Source: Microbacterium sp.
GTDB lineage: Bacteria; Actinomycetota; Actinomycetes; Actinomycetales; Microbacteriaceae
Length of the DNA stretch: 64,000 bases
Assembly: GCA_019510305.1 (NCBI GenBank)
Contig: JAEKKN010000038.1
Span: 1-64,000 of the forward strand
Direction: 5' to 3'
Position numbers and translations under genes: made by a program. Positions within the stretch are counted from its first letter, which is position 1. Each line of letters opens with the position of its first letter. Under the pieces are notes generated by a model. That model was not told the DNA's origin and did not search any database. It saw only the letters and a list, made by a program, of their open reading frames with translations. Of this stretch, positions 63,818 through 64,000 are shown in pieces.

Positions 63818-64000
63818 ATGATTCGGTTCGAGAACGTCACGAAACGCTATCGCGGGACCACCAGGCCCGCTCTGTCCGGCGTCGACTTCGAAGTCCAGCG
63901 GGGAGAGTTCGTCTTCCTCGTCGGTGCATCGGGGTCGGGCAAGTCGACCTGTCTGCGACTGATCCTCCGCGAGGAGGTGCCGACGTCCGGACGCGTCGCC
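63818..64000 (+). CDS. ftsE: Cell division ATP-binding protein FtsE (3' end off window)
   Basis: First 61 codons of an ABC ATPase. [19 protein letters not shown] and GASGSGKST (Walker A near residue 39) followed by [12 protein letters not shown] match FtsE, which with FtsX controls peptidoglycan hydrolases at the septum. Position downstream of prfB supports FtsE over other ABC ATPases. Confidence 0.85.
   Translation, partial: MIRFENVTKRYRGTTRPALSGVDFEVQRGEFVFLVGASGSGKSTCLRLILREEVPTSGRVA

Overview
The window is a single high-GC chromosomal segment whose gene content and order fit Actinobacteria, most likely Microbacteriaceae (a Microbacterium-like genome). The main reasons are PnrA/BmpA-type nucleoside uptake joined to deoA/cdd/add, an acyl-CoA carboxylase of the AccA3/AccD5/AccE type with maf nearby, a DUF3039 protein, DUF2510 proteins, a Ku/three-domain LigD pair, an Rv3654c-Rv3660c-like Tad cluster, a prfB-ftsE neighbourhood, and many start codons placed 6-7 bases after a TANNNT box, as in leaderless actinobacterial transcripts. 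No prophage, insertion sequence, CRISPR array or rRNA operon was seen. Coding density is very high and no gene-free stretch exceeds 300 bases.

Layout. 1-2594: sdhC-sdhD-sdhA, minus strand, sdhA running off the left edge. 2809-3924: mannose-1-phosphate guanylyltransferase. 4073-12163: nucleoside uptake and salvage (lipoprotein, ATPase, two permeases, cytidine deaminase, thymidine phosphorylase, adenosine deaminase), followed by a NodB-type deacetylase and a PfkB kinase. 14196-20838 (minus): one tightly overlapping PTS/mannitol operon: orphan IIB, HPr, Enzyme I, MtlA (frameshifted), MtlF, MtlD and a flavin monooxygenase, with a divergent PRD regulator at 21001-22920 and a second HPr-like gene. 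23196-25696 (minus): purine nucleoside phosphorylase and a phosphosugar mutase. 25754-27749: LpdA-type flavoprotein and a VanZ protein. 27803-38003: the acyl-CoA carboxylase/Maf region, split by an rRNA-methyltransferase-like gene, a broken response regulator with two membrane partner proteins, and a ROK regulator. 38109-43804: two hypothetical proteins, a sugar nucleotidyltransferase, and an ABC exporter whose ATPase carries a histone-H1-like plus acidic N-terminal half. 43846-48809: DUF3039, pncB, murI, rph-rdgB, CDF metal exporter. 48806-52115: LigD and Ku (end joining). 52156-58490: DedA, tRNA-Leu, a hypothetical, and a seven-gene Tad operon. 58492-64000: Nudix, MFS, prfB, two paralogous DUF2510 membrane proteins, and the start of ftsE.

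How the genes work together. The salvage genes import nucleosides and split them to bases and (deoxy)ribose-1-phosphate; the phosphosugar mutase beside PNP could convert the pentose phosphate. The mannitol operon carries its own EI and HPr, but its MtlA permease is interrupted as the sequence stands. The main unusual signals are two genes that each seem to have lost about 40 nt (mtlA and the response regulator), the charged extension on the ABC ATPase, a short dispersed repeat that abuts stop codons and forms the C-terminal tail of RNase PH, insertions that split two normally contiguous clusters, and a consistent leaderless-promoter pattern. No wholly new system can be demonstrated from the sequence alone.
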